DNA from: Actinomadura hibisca NBRC 15177
GTDB taxonomy: Bacteria; Actinomycetota; Actinomycetes; Streptosporangiales; Streptosporangiaceae
Direction of reading: 5' to 3'
Assembly: GCF_001552635.1 (NCBI RefSeq)
Contig: NZ_BCRO01000105.1
Location: 1-42,332, forward strand
DNA: 42,332 nt
In this document: piece after piece, positions 15,847-24,336 of the stretch
Layout: the number at the start of each line of letters is the position of its first letter
Position numbering within the stretch: the first letter of the stretch is position 1
Notes under the pieces: generated by a model
Seen by the model: the letters and a program-made list of their open reading frames with translations, nothing else
Database searches by the model: none
Told to the model about the DNA's origin: nothing
Program-made: the position numbers and the translations under genes

Positions 15847-16337
15847 TTGCGCAACTCGATCACGGTCTTGCCGATGCGGACCGGCACGCCCGGCGGGATC
15901 GGCATGGGCCGGGTGACCTTGGTGCGACCGAGGTAGGTCCCGTTGGTGGAGCCGAGGTCCTCCACGATCCACTGGCCGTCCTGCGCGTAGATGCGGGCAT
16001 GGCGGCTGGAGGCGTAGTCGTCGGTCACCACGAGCGTGGCGTCGCCCGCCCGGCCGATGGTGACGGGCATCCCGGTCAGGTCGATGACGGTGCCGGCCCG
16101 CTCGCCCTGGACGACGACCAGCTTGGTCGGGGCGTTGCCGCCGTGCTGCGGCCGCGGCGGTTTGGGCTGCCGGGACGCCTTGGCCGGCCGCGGCGGCGCG
16201 GCCGCCCGGTCGGCGGCCCGCGCCGCGGCCTTCGAGCCGAACAGGTCGGCCCGGATCACGCCGACGGCGGCGATGACGAAGAGCCAGAGCACCGCGAGGA
16301 ACGCCAGCTTGATCAGCGTGAGGGTGAATTCGGACAT
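15843..16337 (-). CDS. fhaB: Membrane-anchored FHA-domain protein FhaB
   Basis: 164 residues. One membrane helix at the N-terminus (LTLIKLAFLAVLWLFVIAAVGVI, about 5-27), a basic Pro/Ala linker, then an FHA domain (about 70-162) with the phosphothreonine-binding set IGRAGD, SSRHARI and DLGSTNGTYLG. It reads threonine phosphorylation by PknB and recruits wall and division proteins (FipA in mycobacteria bridges FtsZ and FtsQ). It stands 11 bp after fhaA and overlaps pstP by 4 bp. Confidence 0.95.
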   Translation of the reverse strand: MSEFTLTLIKLAFLAVLWLFVIAAVGVIRADLFGSKAAARAADRAAAPPRPAKASRQPKPPRPQHGGNAPTKLVVVQGERAGTVIDLTGMPVTIGRAGDATLVVTDDYASSRHARIYAQDGQWIVEDLGSTNGTYLGRTKVTRPMPIPPGVPVRIGKTVIELRK

Positions 16338-16348
16338 CGGAGTCGGGG

Positions 16349-17104
16349 TTACTCCCTATCGCGGCGGAAGACCAGGGTTGTCCGCCCCATCGTGACCCGC
16401 GACCCGTCCACCAGCGTCACCCGCCGGATCGGTTGGCCGTTCACGAAGGAGCCGTTGGTTGACCCTAGATCCACGAGGACGATTTCGGGACCTTCTACGC
16501 GGATCTCGGCATGGTGCCGTGACACGCCCGGGTCAACGAGCCGCAGGTCGCAGTCGGTACCGCGGCCCAGCAGCGTCACCGGAGTGTTGATCTCATATGT
16601 GCGCTGGGTGGTGTCGGACCCCTCCACGGCGGTGGTGACCAGCAGCCGCGGATGGCCCCCGAAGGCGCCGCCCCGCGCGCCCTGCGGCACGTCGCTCACC
16701 GGCTGGCGGATCTCGCCGCCCTCCACCGTGGACCCCCGGATCACGCCGGACCGGATCCGGAACATGCCCGTGGCCAGGTCGCCCGCGTTCTCGAAGCGCA
16801 CCCGCACCGGCCCCACGAAGGAGTACCCCTGCTCCTTCGCGTACTCCCGGGCCAGATTCGCGAGCTCCTGGCTCAGGCTGTCGGCGTAGACCTGCAACCG
16901 CTGCCCGTCCTGCTGCGAGATCTCGACCACGAAGTCGTTGGGCACGAGCGTGCGGCCCTGCGCCACGATGGCGGCTCGGTCGTCCATCTCGCGCTGCACA
17001 GCACTGGCCACCTCGACCGGCTGCAGCTCAGACTTGAAGGCCCTGGCGAAGGCTCCTTCGACCATGCCTTCGAGCCTTCGCTCGAAGCGCTGAATGACGC
17101 CCAC
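16349..17104 (-). CDS. fhaA: FHA-domain protein FhaA with N-terminal DUF3662 domain
   Basis: 251 residues, much shorter than mycobacterial FhaA because the middle linker is short. The N-terminal DUF3662 domain (about 1-115, MGVIQRFERRLEGMVEGAFARAFKSELQPVE...) is the conserved FhaA module. The C-terminal FHA domain (about 165-245) has LLGRGTDCDLRL, SRHHAEIR and DLGSTNGSFVNG. In mycobacteria it binds phosphorylated CwlM/MurJ partners and restrains peptidoglycan synthesis. GTG start chosen by AAGGGAGG 5 nt upstream. It is the first gene of the minus-strand operon fhaA-fhaB-pstP-ftsW-pbpA-pknB. The tRNA-Leu gene is directly divergent, exactly as beside mycobacterial fhaA. Confidence 0.95.
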   Translation of the reverse strand: MGVIQRFERRLEGMVEGAFARAFKSELQPVEVASAVQREMDDRAAIVAQGRTLVPNDFVVEISQQDGQRLQVYADSLSQELANLAREYAKEQGYSFVGPVRVRFENAGDLATGMFRIRSGVIRGSTVEGGEIRQPVSDVPQGARGGAFGGHPRLLVTTAVEGSDTTQRTYEINTPVTLLGRGTDCDLRLVDPGVSRHHAEIRVEGPEIVLVDLGSTNGSFVNGQPIRRVTLVDGSRVTMGRTTLVFRRDRE

Positions 17105-17231
17105 GGGCACCTCCCTTCCCCACTGGTAGACGATCGTATCGGTGCGAAGGTTCGCGAGCAGTATCCGAGTTCCTCTCCACCCCTTCGACCGTGCTAATCT
17201 CTTCGAGCACCCGGAAACGGGGCGACACCCG
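17105..17231. promoter_or_regulatory. Divergent promoter region of fhaA and tRNA-Leu
   Basis: This 127-bp space must carry both promoters. For the tRNA, TAATCT at 17195-17200 is a plausible -10 element about 30 bp before the mature tRNA; the matching -35 is poor. I cannot place the fhaA promoter with confidence. Confidence 0.3.
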
Positions 17232-17314
17232 GGGCGGGTGGCGGAACGGCAGACGCGCACGGTTCAGGTCCGTGTGTCCGAAAGGACGTGAGGGTTCAAA
17301 TCCCTCCTCGCCCA
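17232..17314 (+). tRNA. tRNA-Leu (anticodon CAG)
   Basis: 83 nt with a long variable arm, as expected for leucine. The acceptor stem is GGGCGGG with CTCGCCC (one G-U pair) and discriminator A. The anticodon loop reads TTCAGGT with CAG in the centre. The T-arm is GAGGGTTCAAATCCCTC. CCA is not encoded. The same tRNA flanks fhaA in Mycobacterium tuberculosis. Confidence 0.96.
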
Positions 17315-17554
17315 CTTCAGAGTCAGGGGCGGCGTGCTCACGGAAAGCGTGAGCCGTCGCCTCTTTCGTTGTGTTGGCCCAGGGGGGCGACCCCCTGGAA
17401 CCCCCGATGTGGGGGGCTTCGCCCCCCACGCCCCCCACCGGGTGCGAGGTCTTCCTTGGCGGGAAGCTTGGGGTCTTCCGGTTGGTTCTCTGTGCTTCGC
17501 CTTCCTTGTCCTTGGCCTGCGAGGTCTTCCTGAGCGCATCCAGGTCGGGGGCGG
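17315..17554. repeat. Hairpin-rich non-coding stretch downstream of tRNA-Leu
   Basis: No gene. Two strong back-to-back hairpins stand out: CCAGGGGG with CCCCCTGG (17379-17398, loop GCGA) and GTGGGGGGC with GCCCCCCAC (17409-17429, loop TTC). They probably terminate the tRNA transcript. They resemble a G/C palindromic intergenic repeat type seen at the left edge of the window. Confidence 0.55.
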
Positions 17555-18913
17555 TCAGGGGTGATTTGTGTGAGGCCGGACACATTCGCCACGGGTCGGG
17601 GCGCGGAGGCATGCCTCTACTGTCTCCCGCGGGGTATCCCCGCGTCCATATTCGGCGACGGCAGGTGCGCGGCGCGAGCGTCGTACGGTCGTCCCCAGGG
17701 CCGCCAGTGCCAGCGGAGCCAGTAGGTAGAGGCCGCACGACAGCAGTACCGCGCCGGTGAAGAGCGTTCCCACTTGGGCCAGCAGGCGGGCCTTGCCCTC
17801 CAGGAGCCTGGTCGCGGCGGCCATCCCGACCACGGTGACGGCCGCCAGGCAGGCGGCTGTGGCGCGCATCAGTGAGTCCAGCCCGATGTCTGTGGCCAGG
17901 GCGATGGTGATGAGTGGCGCGCTGAGGGCCGCCAGGAGCAGCAGGCTGCGGTGCGGCACCTGGCCCGGGTCGCCGCCCTTCGCGATGGGGCGGGGCAGGG
18001 CGCCGTTCCGGGCCAGTGCCGCGCCGAGGCGGGAACCCCCGGCAACGTAGGTGTTCATCGCGACGAAGCTCAGCACCACGGCCGCGGCTGCTGTGGCCGC
18101 TTTGGCGAACGGGCCGATGCCTTCCTCCATCAGCAGGCCCAGCGGCACCGGTGACGTCGCCGCGCGGTCGCCGAGCACGCCGGTGACCGTCACCGCGAGG
18201 GCCAGGTAGAGGACGCCGACGATGAGCAGTGTCAGCGCCGTTGCTCTTGGCAGCAGCCGCCTGGGGTCGGCGAAGTCGGCCGACAGGTGGCTGGCGGCCT
18301 CCCAGCCGACGAAGGCGAAGAACAGCACCCCGGCGGCGTGCGCGACGCCCTGGACGCCGTGCGGCGCGAAGGGGGTGAAGTTCGCCGCCTGCACGTGCCG
18401 CCCGGCGGCCAGGATCGCGATCACCAGCAGGGCGGTCAGCGCCGTCACCAGGACCAGCTGCACCCGTCCCGACAGGCGCAGGCCCGCGTGGTTGGCGGCG
18501 AACGCGGCGACCAGGAGCCCGGTCGCCACCGCCGCCGCACCCGGACGGCCCCAGCCCGTCGCCGAGGCCACGTAGTCGCCGCCGATCAGCGCGCCCGCCG
18601 GGACGCCCACCGGCACCGCGCCGAAGAACCACCAGCCGACGATCCGTTCCGCCCGGGGGCCGAACGCGCGGGCCGCGAACGCCGCGACGCCGCCCGCGTC
18701 CGGGAAACGGGCGCCGAGCGCGGCGAACGTGAAGGCCACCGGCACGCTCAGCGCCAGCAGCGCGGCCCAGGCCACGATCGCGGCGGGCCCGGCCGCCGCG
18801 GCGGCCAGGTGGGGCAGGGCCAGCACGCCCGGCCCGAGCACCGCGCCCACGAACAGCGCGGTGCCCTGCCCGAGTCCCAGGCCGGGCCGGGCGGCTTCCA
18901 CGGGAACGCTCAA
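17555..18913 (-). CDS. APC-superfamily amino-acid permease
   Basis: 452 residues with about twelve membrane helices. The first contains the APC signature (GTALFVGAVLGPGVLALPHLAAAA, the GxG break in helix 1); VLFFAFVGWEAASHLSADFADPRRLLPRA is the helix 6 region typical of YjeH/APA-type transporters. The family exchanges or imports amino acids using proton or substrate gradients; the substrate is not predictable. Start is TTG at 18913, picked because GGAGGAG lies 4 nt upstream. It is divergent from an Lrp-type regulator, which probably controls it in response to an amino acid. The last 40 residues are charged and cytoplasmic. Confidence 0.88.
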   Translation of the reverse strand: MSVPVEAARPGLGLGQGTALFVGAVLGPGVLALPHLAAAAAGPAAIVAWAALLALSVPVAFTFAALGARFPDAGGVAAFAARAFGPRAERIVGWWFFGAVPVGVPAGALIGGDYVASATGWGRPGAAAVATGLLVAAFAANHAGLRLSGRVQLVLVTALTALLVIAILAAGRHVQAANFTPFAPHGVQGVAHAAGVLFFAFVGWEAASHLSADFADPRRLLPRATALTLLIVGVLYLALAVTVTGVLGDRAATSPVPLGLLMEEGIGPFAKAATAAAAVVLSFVAMNTYVAGGSRLGAALARNGALPRPIAKGGDPGQVPHRSLLLLAALSAPLITIALATDIGLDSLMRATAACLAAVTVVGMAAATRLLEGKARLLAQVGTLFTGAVLLSCGLYLLAPLALAALGTTVRRSRRAPAVAEYGRGDTPRETVEACLRAPTRGECVRPHTNHP

Positions 18914-18923
18914 CGGACTCCTC

Positions 18924-18944
18924 CAAGGTCGATATGGGACCTTG
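18924..18944. promoter_or_regulatory. Palindromic operator upstream of the permease
   Basis: CAAGGTC - 7 nt - GACCTTG is a perfect inverted repeat directly upstream of the permease ribosome site and about 75 bp from the divergent Lrp gene. This is where an Lrp/AsnC dimer would be expected to bind. Confidence 0.5.
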
Positions 18945-19017
18945 AAAGTAGGCAGTTGAGCGGCTTGGGTGCCGCTTCTCCGAACGCATGGCCGGAATCG
19001 AGGCGATAATCCGGCCC

Positions 19018-19482
19018 ATGGACGAACTAGATGCGGAGATCGTTCGGCTTCTCCAAACGGATGCCCGGCTCTCCAACCGGGAGCTGGCCCGGCGGCTCGG
19101 CGTCGCGCCCTCGACCTGCCTGGAGCGGGTGCGCGCGCTCGCCCGGCGCGGCGTCATCCGCGGCTACCACGCCGACATCGACCTCCAGGCGCTGGGCCGC
19201 GGCGTGCAGGCGCTGGTGTCGTTGCAGGTCCGGCCGCTCAGCCGCACGGTGATCGACCGGATCCAGGGCGACGTGGCGGGCATGCCGGAGGTGCTCAGCG
19301 TCTTCGTGGTGGCGGGCGGCGACGACCTGGTGCTGCACGTGGCCGTCCCCGACCTGGACCACCTGCACGCCTTCCTGCTGGAGCGGCTGAGCCGCCGGCC
19401 GGAGATCGGCGGCTTCCGCACCTCGGTGATCTTCCAGCACGTGCGCAGCACCGTCCTGGAGCGGCTCGGCGACCCGGCCTGA
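19018..19482 (+). CDS. Lrp/AsnC-family transcriptional regulator
   Basis: 154 residues, typical length. The N-terminal winged helix-turn-helix (MDELDAEIVRLLQTDARLSNRELARRLGVAPSTCLERV) is followed by a RAM ligand-binding domain (about 65-150, with LSVFVVAGGDDLVLHVAVPD). It binds an amino acid and acts on the divergent permease gene next door. An ATG 10 codons upstream is in frame, but MDEL is the usual family start. The C-terminus nearly touches the convergent MarR gene. Confidence 0.9.
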   Translation: MDELDAEIVRLLQTDARLSNRELARRLGVAPSTCLERVRALARRGVIRGYHADIDLQALGRGVQALVSLQVRPLSRTVIDRIQGDVAGMPEVLSVFVVAGGDDLVLHVAVPDLDHLHAFLLERLSRRPEIGGFRTSVIFQHVRSTVLERLGDPA

Positions 19483-19487
19483 CGGCG

Positions 19488-19925
19488 TCACGCGGGGGTG
19501 GTGTTCGCGATCATCTTCTGGAGCACGGCCAGGGCGGCGGTGTACTCCTCGTCGCTGATGCCCGCGTGGATGCGGTCCCGGATGGCCGGGGCGTGCCGCT
19601 TGACGCGGGTCCGGGCGGCCTCGCCCGCCTCGGTGATCCACAGGCGGTCGTCGCCGTCCAACCGCAGCAGCCCCCGGGCCAGCAGGTCGTGCGATTCGAG
19701 CTGCACGTCGTCCTCGGGCAGCAGGTAGTCGCTCATCGCCTCGACCAGTTCGTCCACCGTCCGGCCCTGGCCGTCGGGGGAAAGGTCCTGCCGGGACAGG
19801 TTGCGCAGGATCCAGTACTGGGGCTGGGTCAGTCCCAGTTCGACGATCTGGGCGCGGATGAAGGTGATGGTCCGGCGGTGCGCCTCGCCGGACCAGTAGC
19901 CGATGGGCTGGCTCGCGTCGGTCAT
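19488..19925 (-). CDS. MarR-family transcriptional regulator
   Basis: 145 residues with the winged-helix MarR core: an N-terminal dimerisation helix, then LTQPQYWILRNLS, TVDELVEAM, and the wing segment LARGLLRLDGDDRLWITEAGEAARTRVKRHAP. Start ATG has AAGGAG 5 nt upstream. Its own promoter region carries a perfect CGTTGG-N5-CCAACG palindrome over the -10 element, suggesting autorepression. The divergent gene is an SDR-type oxidoreductase, a likely second target. The ligand is unknown. Confidence 0.85.
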   Translation of the reverse strand: MTDASQPIGYWSGEAHRRTITFIRAQIVELGLTQPQYWILRNLSRQDLSPDGQGRTVDELVEAMSDYLLPEDDVQLESHDLLARGLLRLDGDDRLWITEAGEAARTRVKRHAPAIRDRIHAGISDEEYTAALAVLQKMIANTTPA

Positions 19926-19938
19926 GGTCGCTCCTTTT

Positions 19939-19983
19939 CGTTGGGAACGCCAACGCTAGAACCTCAAGATTGGTCGAGGTCAA
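19939..19983 (-). promoter_or_regulatory. MerR-type 19-bp-spacer promoter with MarR palindrome
   Basis: On the minus strand: -35 TTGACC (19978-19983), a spacer of exactly 19 bp, -10 TAGCGT (19953-19958). The spacer carries ACCTC...GAGGT dyad symmetry, as in promoters activated by MerR/SoxR proteins. CGTTGG-GAACG-CCAACG (19939-19955) overlaps the -10 and is a candidate operator for the MarR protein itself. Confidence 0.5.
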
Positions 19984-20066
19984 GGTCGCCGGATTCGCCT
20001 GCAACCGGGACGGCGGGGGTGGGGTTCGGAGGGGTGAGATCGTCCCCCTAAGAAAGAAGGAACCCC

Positions 20067-20873
20067 GTGGACCTGCAACTGACCGGACGCGTCGCCATCG
20101 TCACCGGCGCCTCCAAGGGCATGGGCCTCGCCGTCGTCCGGACCCTGCTGGAGGAGGGCGCGAAGGTCGCCGCCGTCTCCCGGAAGTCCTCGCCGGAGCT
20201 GGACGCGCTGGCCGGACCCGGCCTGCTGCACGTGCCGGCCGACCTGATGGACCCGGCCGCGCCCGCGCTGGTCGTGGAGCGCGCCGTGGAGACGTTCGGC
20301 GCGCTCGACATCCTGGTCAACAACGCCGGGGGCCCGCCGCCCGGGGCGAAGCTGCCCCGGTTCGGGTTCACGACGCTGGCCGACGACGACTGGCGCGAGA
20401 TGTTCGAGTTCAACCTGTTCGCCCCGGTGCGGCTGGTCCGCGCCGCGCTGCCGCACCTGCTGGCGAGCGACGCCGCCGCGATCGTGAACGTCTCCAGCGG
20501 CAACGCCCGCCAGCCCGGCCCGATGAACTACGACTACAACGCCGCCAAGGCGGGGCTGAACAACCTCACCAAGGGGTTGTCGGAGGAGTACGGGCCGCAG
20601 GGCGTGCGGGTCAACACCGTCTCGCCGGGCCCGGTGCGCACCGCCTGGTGGACCGAGGAGGGCGGCGCGGCCGACGTGCTGGCGGGCGCGACCGGCGCGG
20701 ACCGGGACGCGGTGCTGGACACCGTCGCGCCGCAGATGATGAACCTGGTCACCGGGCGGCTGGCCGAGCCGCAGGAGGTGGCCGACGCCATCGTGCTGCT
20801 GGTCTCGCCGCGGTCGGGGAGCACCACCGGGGCCGAGTTCGTGGTGGACGGCGGCTTCCTCAAGGGGCTATGA
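20067..20873 (+). CDS. Short-chain dehydrogenase/reductase (SDR)
   Basis: 268 residues, full length for a classical SDR. NAD(P)-binding TGASKGMG at 13-20, NNAG near residue 88, catalytic Ser in NVSSGNAR, the YxxxK-type site in NYDYNAAKAGLNN, and the PG segment VSPGPVRTAWW. GTG start with AGAAGGA 4 nt upstream. It oxidises or reduces a small alcohol or ketone; the substrate is unknown. It is divergent from the MarR gene and 100 bp upstream of the FAD oxidase, with which it may be transcribed. Confidence 0.92.
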   Translation: MDLQLTGRVAIVTGASKGMGLAVVRTLLEEGAKVAAVSRKSSPELDALAGPGLLHVPADLMDPAAPALVVERAVETFGALDILVNNAGGPPPGAKLPRFGFTTLADDDWREMFEFNLFAPVRLVRAALPHLLASDAAAIVNVSSGNARQPGPMNYDYNAAKAGLNNLTKGLSEEYGPQGVRVNTVSPGPVRTAWWTEEGGAADVLAGATGADRDAVLDTVAPQMMNLVTGRLAEPQEVADAIVLLVSPRSGSTTGAEFVVDGGFLKGL

Positions 20874-20973
20874 GTTCCGTTTCTGGTTTATAGAAAAACC
20901 ATCTGTTGGACTTCTGATGTCGTGGTTGCGAGGGTGGAGGTGATCGAGAGAACGCGGACGAGAGGAGACCGCC

Positions 20974-22314
20974 ATGACGCTCCACGACGTGCAGGGACCG
21001 GTGCTCCGGCCCGGAACCGAGGAGTACGACGCCGAGCGGACCGGCTTCCAGCTCGCCGGGCCGCACCGCCCCGAAGTGATCGTGGGCGCGGTGGACGCCG
21101 CCGACGTGCGGGCCGCCGTCGCCCACGCCGCCGCGCACCGGCTGCCCGTGGCCGTCCAGGCGACCGGCCACGGGCTGCCGCGCGGCGCGGCGGGCGGGAT
21201 GTTGATCAGCACCCGCCGGATGACCGGGATCACCGTCGATCCGGCCGCGCGCACGGCCCGCGTCGAGGCGGGCGTGCTGGGCCGCGACCTGGTGGCGGCC
21301 GCCGCCGAGCATGGGCTGGCCCCGCTCAACGGGTCCGCGCCGACCGTGGGCGCGGTCTCCTACATGCTCGGCGGCGGGATCGGGCTGCTCGCCCGGACCC
21401 ACGGGTTCGCCGCCGACCACGTGCGGGCCGTGGAGGTCGTCACCGCCGACGGCCGCCTGCGGACCGTCGACGCCGGGTCCGACCCGGACCTGTTCTGGGC
21501 GCTGCGGGGCGGGCGCGCCAACTTCGGCGTGGTGACGGCGCTGGAGATCGACCTGCTGCCGGTGTCGCGGATCTACGGCGGCGGCCTCTACTTCGACACC
21601 GAGCACGTCCCCGCCGTGCTGGAGGCGTACCGGGAGTGGACCGGCGCGGTGCCGGACGAGATGACCTCGTCGGTGGCGCTGGTGCCGTTCCCCGATCTGC
21701 CGCACCTGCCCGAGCCGCTGCGCGGACGGCACGCCGCGCACGTCCGGATCATCTACGCGGGGGACGCGGCCGCCGGGAGGCGGCTGGTCGCGCCGCTGCG
21801 CGCGGTGGCCGACCGCCTGATCGACACCGTCGGGGACATGCCGTACGCCGACAACGCCACGATCCACAACGAACCGCCCACGCCGATGGGTTACCACAGC
21901 GACCACGCCCTGGTCAGCGCGCTGACGCCGGAGATCCTGGCGGCGCTGCGCGGCACCGTCGGCGAGCGGATCATCACCGAGGTGCGGCACCTCGGCGGCG
22001 CGCTGGCCAAGCCCCCGGCCGTGCCGAACGCGGTCGGGCACCGGGACGCGCAGTTCCTGGTGGGCGTGTTGTCGCCGCTGCCGCCCGGCACCGGCGTCGC
22101 GGGCGTGCGGCCCCGGCACGCGGAGATCATGGACGCGCTGGCGCCGTGGGACGTGGGCCGCAGCCTCAACTTCCTCTACGGCGACAACGCGGGCGAGGAG
22201 CAGGTGCGGCTGGCCTACGAGCCCGACGACCACCAGCGGCTGGCCGAGCTGAAGGCCGTCCACGACCCCGACGACCTGTTCCGGCTCAACCACCACATCT
22301 CCCCCGCGTCCTGA
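20974..22314 (+). CDS. FAD-linked oxidase, berberine-bridge-enzyme-like
   Basis: 446 residues. The PCMH-type FAD domain (about 30-210) has VAVQATGHGLPRG, where the His of GHG aligns with the covalent flavin-linking His of the family, and SYMLGGGIGLLARTHGFAADHV. A substrate domain follows, and the C-terminal BBE segment ends with PDDLFRLNHHI. Such enzymes carry out oxygen-dependent oxidations of alcohols, sugars or natural-product intermediates. The second cysteine used by bicovalent members is not obvious: the corresponding turn reads GSAPTVGAVSYML, so attachment is probably monocovalent. Start ATG has GAGGAG 6 nt upstream. A perfect bidirectional terminator follows. Confidence 0.9.
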   Translation: MTLHDVQGPVLRPGTEEYDAERTGFQLAGPHRPEVIVGAVDAADVRAAVAHAAAHRLPVAVQATGHGLPRGAAGGMLISTRRMTGITVDPAARTARVEAGVLGRDLVAAAAEHGLAPLNGSAPTVGAVSYMLGGGIGLLARTHGFAADHVRAVEVVTADGRLRTVDAGSDPDLFWALRGGRANFGVVTALEIDLLPVSRIYGGGLYFDTEHVPAVLEAYREWTGAVPDEMTSSVALVPFPDLPHLPEPLRGRHAAHVRIIYAGDAAAGRRLVAPLRAVADRLIDTVGDMPYADNATIHNEPPTPMGYHSDHALVSALTPEILAALRGTVGERIITEVRHLGGALAKPPAVPNAVGHRDAQFLVGVLSPLPPGTGVAGVRPRHAEIMDALAPWDVGRSLNFLYGDNAGEEQVRLAYEPDDHQRLAELKAVHDPDDLFRLNHHISPAS

Positions 22315-22321
22315 CCAGCGC

Positions 22322-22355
22322 GAAGCCCCCGTGAGGATCTCCTCACGGGGGCTTC
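22322..22355. terminator. Bidirectional terminator between convergent genes
   Basis: A perfect 16-bp inverted repeat (GAAGCCCCCGTGAGGA with its complement, 2-nt centre) exactly between the convergent stops of the FAD oxidase and the PPOX gene. Confidence 0.9.
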
Positions 22356-22363
22356 GTCCGCGC

Positions 22364-22852
22364 TCAGGCGGCCTCGTCCTGCCAGATCCTGCTGTTGAGG
22401 TCGGTGCCGCGGATCACCTGCACGCGCCAGGGCTCCAGCTTCAGCACGTGCAGCTTGGGGTCGTCCACGCCCGTCCAGAACTGGCCGAGGTCGTAGCCCG
22501 CGCCGCGCGGGCTGGTGCGGCGGTACAGCTCCCACACGTGCCGCCGCGTCGCCAGGTCGTCCAGGTCCACCCAGGTCGCCACGGTGTCCACCGACGCGGC
22601 GTTCTGCCGGGGCGTCCAGTAGGAGAAGGTGGCGTGCGGGTTGTTGGCGAGGTGGGCCTCCTTGACCGGCGTCCGGTAGGTGGCCAGCCAGCCCACCGGC
22701 TTGCCGTCCATCACCTCCCAGACCGGGATCAGCACTCTCGCGCGCGGCCGGTGCTTCTTGTCGACGGTGGTCATGGTCGCGTAGACGATGGTGCCGACGT
22801 AGGTGTCGAACTGCTCGCGGATGGCGGCGAAGTCGCGCACTTTGGTGGCCAT
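22364..22852 (-). CDS. PPOX-family (pyridoxamine-phosphate-oxidase-like) flavin/F420-binding protein
   Basis: 162 residues forming one split-barrel domain. The pattern FDTYVGTIVYATMTTVDKKHRPRARVLIPVWEV at the start, then NPHATFSYWTPRQNAASVDTVATWV, is typical of the PPOX class. These proteins bind FMN or F420 and reduce or oxidise small molecules; the cofactor cannot be assigned by eye. It starts 18 bp after the MFS pump stop on the same strand with AAGGAG 7 nt upstream, so it is the second gene of a pump-plus-reductase operon under the HxlR regulator. Confidence 0.85.
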   Translation of the reverse strand: MATKVRDFAAIREQFDTYVGTIVYATMTTVDKKHRPRARVLIPVWEVMDGKPVGWLATYRTPVKEAHLANNPHATFSYWTPRQNAASVDTVATWVDLDDLATRRHVWELYRRTSPRGAGYDLGQFWTGVDDPKLHVLKLEPWRVQVIRGTDLNSRIWQDEAA

Positions 22853-22870
22853 GAGGGGTCTCCTTCGAGG

Positions 22871-24316
22871 TCAGGCCGTGGCCTGGACGGGCTCGGGGGT
22901 CTCGGCGACGGCCGCGGCGGGGCGGGTGCGGATGCCGAAGACGGTGACCGCGGCTCCCAGGGCGGCGGCGACGACGGGCACCAGCAGCGCGGTGTGCAAC
23001 GCGTCCAGCCCGGGGCCTCCGGCGGCGACGTACACGGCGGTGACCGCCGAGACGCCGAGCGCCATCCCGAACTGCATCGCGGTGTACAGCAGGCCGCCCG
23101 CCAGGCCGTGCTCATCCTCGGCCACGCCCTCGGTCGCGGCGATCGTGAGCGGCCCGTACACCAGCGCGAACCCGACGCCGACCAGCAGCACCGTCGGCAA
23201 CATCAGCGTGTAGGCCCAGCCCAGGCCGACCGGCAGGAACAGCACGTAGGCGAGGGTCGCCGACACCATCCCGCCGAAGATCACCTTGACGTTGCCGAAG
23301 CGCTGCACCAGCCGGGGCGTGAGCGTCGGGGCCAGGATCGCGTCCAGGCCCATCACCGCCATGGCGAGGCCGGTCTGCATGGTGCTCCAGCCGCGCAGCT
23401 CCTGGAAGTAGAGCGTGGCGAGGAACTGGAAGCCCGCGAACGCGACCATGAACAGCAGCGCGCCGAGGTTGGTGCGCACCAGCGGGCCCGAGCGCAGGAT
23501 GCCGAGCCGCACCAGCGGGGCGGGCGCGCGCCGTTCGGCCCACACGAACAGGGCGAGCAGCAGCAGGCCCGCGGCGAACACCGCGGCGGTCAGGCCCGTC
23601 CCGTCACCGGCGTGCTCCAGCCGCACCACGCCGTAGACCAGCAGCAACATCGCGCCGGTGACGCTGAGGGTGCCGAGCAGGTCGAAGCTCTCGCGGGCGG
23701 CGGGACGGGCGCCGGTGTCGCGCAGCAGCGGGATCGCGGCGGCCAGGATCAGCGCCGACATGATGACCGGCGCGAAGAACACCCACCGCCAGCCGAACGA
23801 GGTCAGCACGCCGCCGACGACCATGCCGAGCGAGAAGCCGCCCGCGCCGACCCCGGCGTAGACCAGCAGCGCCTTGTTGCGCACCGGGCCCTCGGCGAAG
23901 CCGGAGGTGATCAGCGAGAGGCCCGCCGGGGCCATGAACGCCGCCGCCACGCCCGTCACGAACCGCGCGGTCAGCAACATCCAGCCCTCGGTGGCGAACC
24001 CGCCGAGCCCGGAGAACAGCAGGAACACCGTCAGCCAGAACAGGAACATCCGGCGGCGGCCCAGCAGGTCCGACGCGCGCCCGCCCAGCAGCATGAAGCC
24101 GCCGTAGCCCAGCACGTAGGCCGACACGACCCCGCTCAGCACGCCGGTGGACAGGCCGAGGTCGGCGCGGATGGAGGGCAGCGCGACGTTCAGCATCGCG
24201 ACGTCGATGCCCTCAAGGAAGATCGCTCCGCAGAGCACCAGCAGCACGCTCCAGGCGCGCCCGGACATCGTGGTGATCACGCCGGGCGGCGATGCCGGCG
24301 GGGGTGTTTCGGACAC
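22871..24316 (-). CDS. MFS transporter, DHA2 (EmrB/QacA) type drug efflux pump
   Basis: 481 residues, about fourteen membrane helices. The DHA signatures are present: LFLEGIDVAMLNVALPSI in helix 1 and VSAYVLGYGGFMLLGGRASDLLGRRR between helices 2 and 3. The family exports hydrophobic drugs or secondary metabolites by proton antiport. GTG start with GAGGAG 6 nt upstream. It is in an operon with the PPOX protein and divergent from the HxlR regulator, with a palindromic operator between them. The substrate is unknown; the oxidoreductase partner suggests export or detoxification of a redox-active compound. Confidence 0.9.
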   Translation of the reverse strand: MSETPPPASPPGVITTMSGRAWSVLLVLCGAIFLEGIDVAMLNVALPSIRADLGLSTGVLSGVVSAYVLGYGGFMLLGGRASDLLGRRRMFLFWLTVFLLFSGLGGFATEGWMLLTARFVTGVAAAFMAPAGLSLITSGFAEGPVRNKALLVYAGVGAGGFSLGMVVGGVLTSFGWRWVFFAPVIMSALILAAAIPLLRDTGARPAARESFDLLGTLSVTGAMLLLVYGVVRLEHAGDGTGLTAAVFAAGLLLLALFVWAERRAPAPLVRLGILRSGPLVRTNLGALLFMVAFAGFQFLATLYFQELRGWSTMQTGLAMAVMGLDAILAPTLTPRLVQRFGNVKVIFGGMVSATLAYVLFLPVGLGWAYTLMLPTVLLVGVGFALVYGPLTIAATEGVAEDEHGLAGGLLYTAMQFGMALGVSAVTAVYVAAGGPGLDALHTALLVPVVAAALGAAVTVFGIRTRPAAAVAETPEPVQATA

Positions 24317-24336
24317 GGGGGACTCCTCGTCGCAGA

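Noticed and set aside
11650..15936. Very long open frame (over 1400 codons) on the plus strand
   Set aside because: It is antisense to pbpA, ftsW and pstP. Its His/Gln/Arg/Asp-rich translation is the usual shadow of GC-rich genes on the other strand.
17232..17554. Integrated element at tRNA-Leu
   Set aside because: No integrase and no repeat of the tRNA 3' end downstream; the hairpins fit termination.
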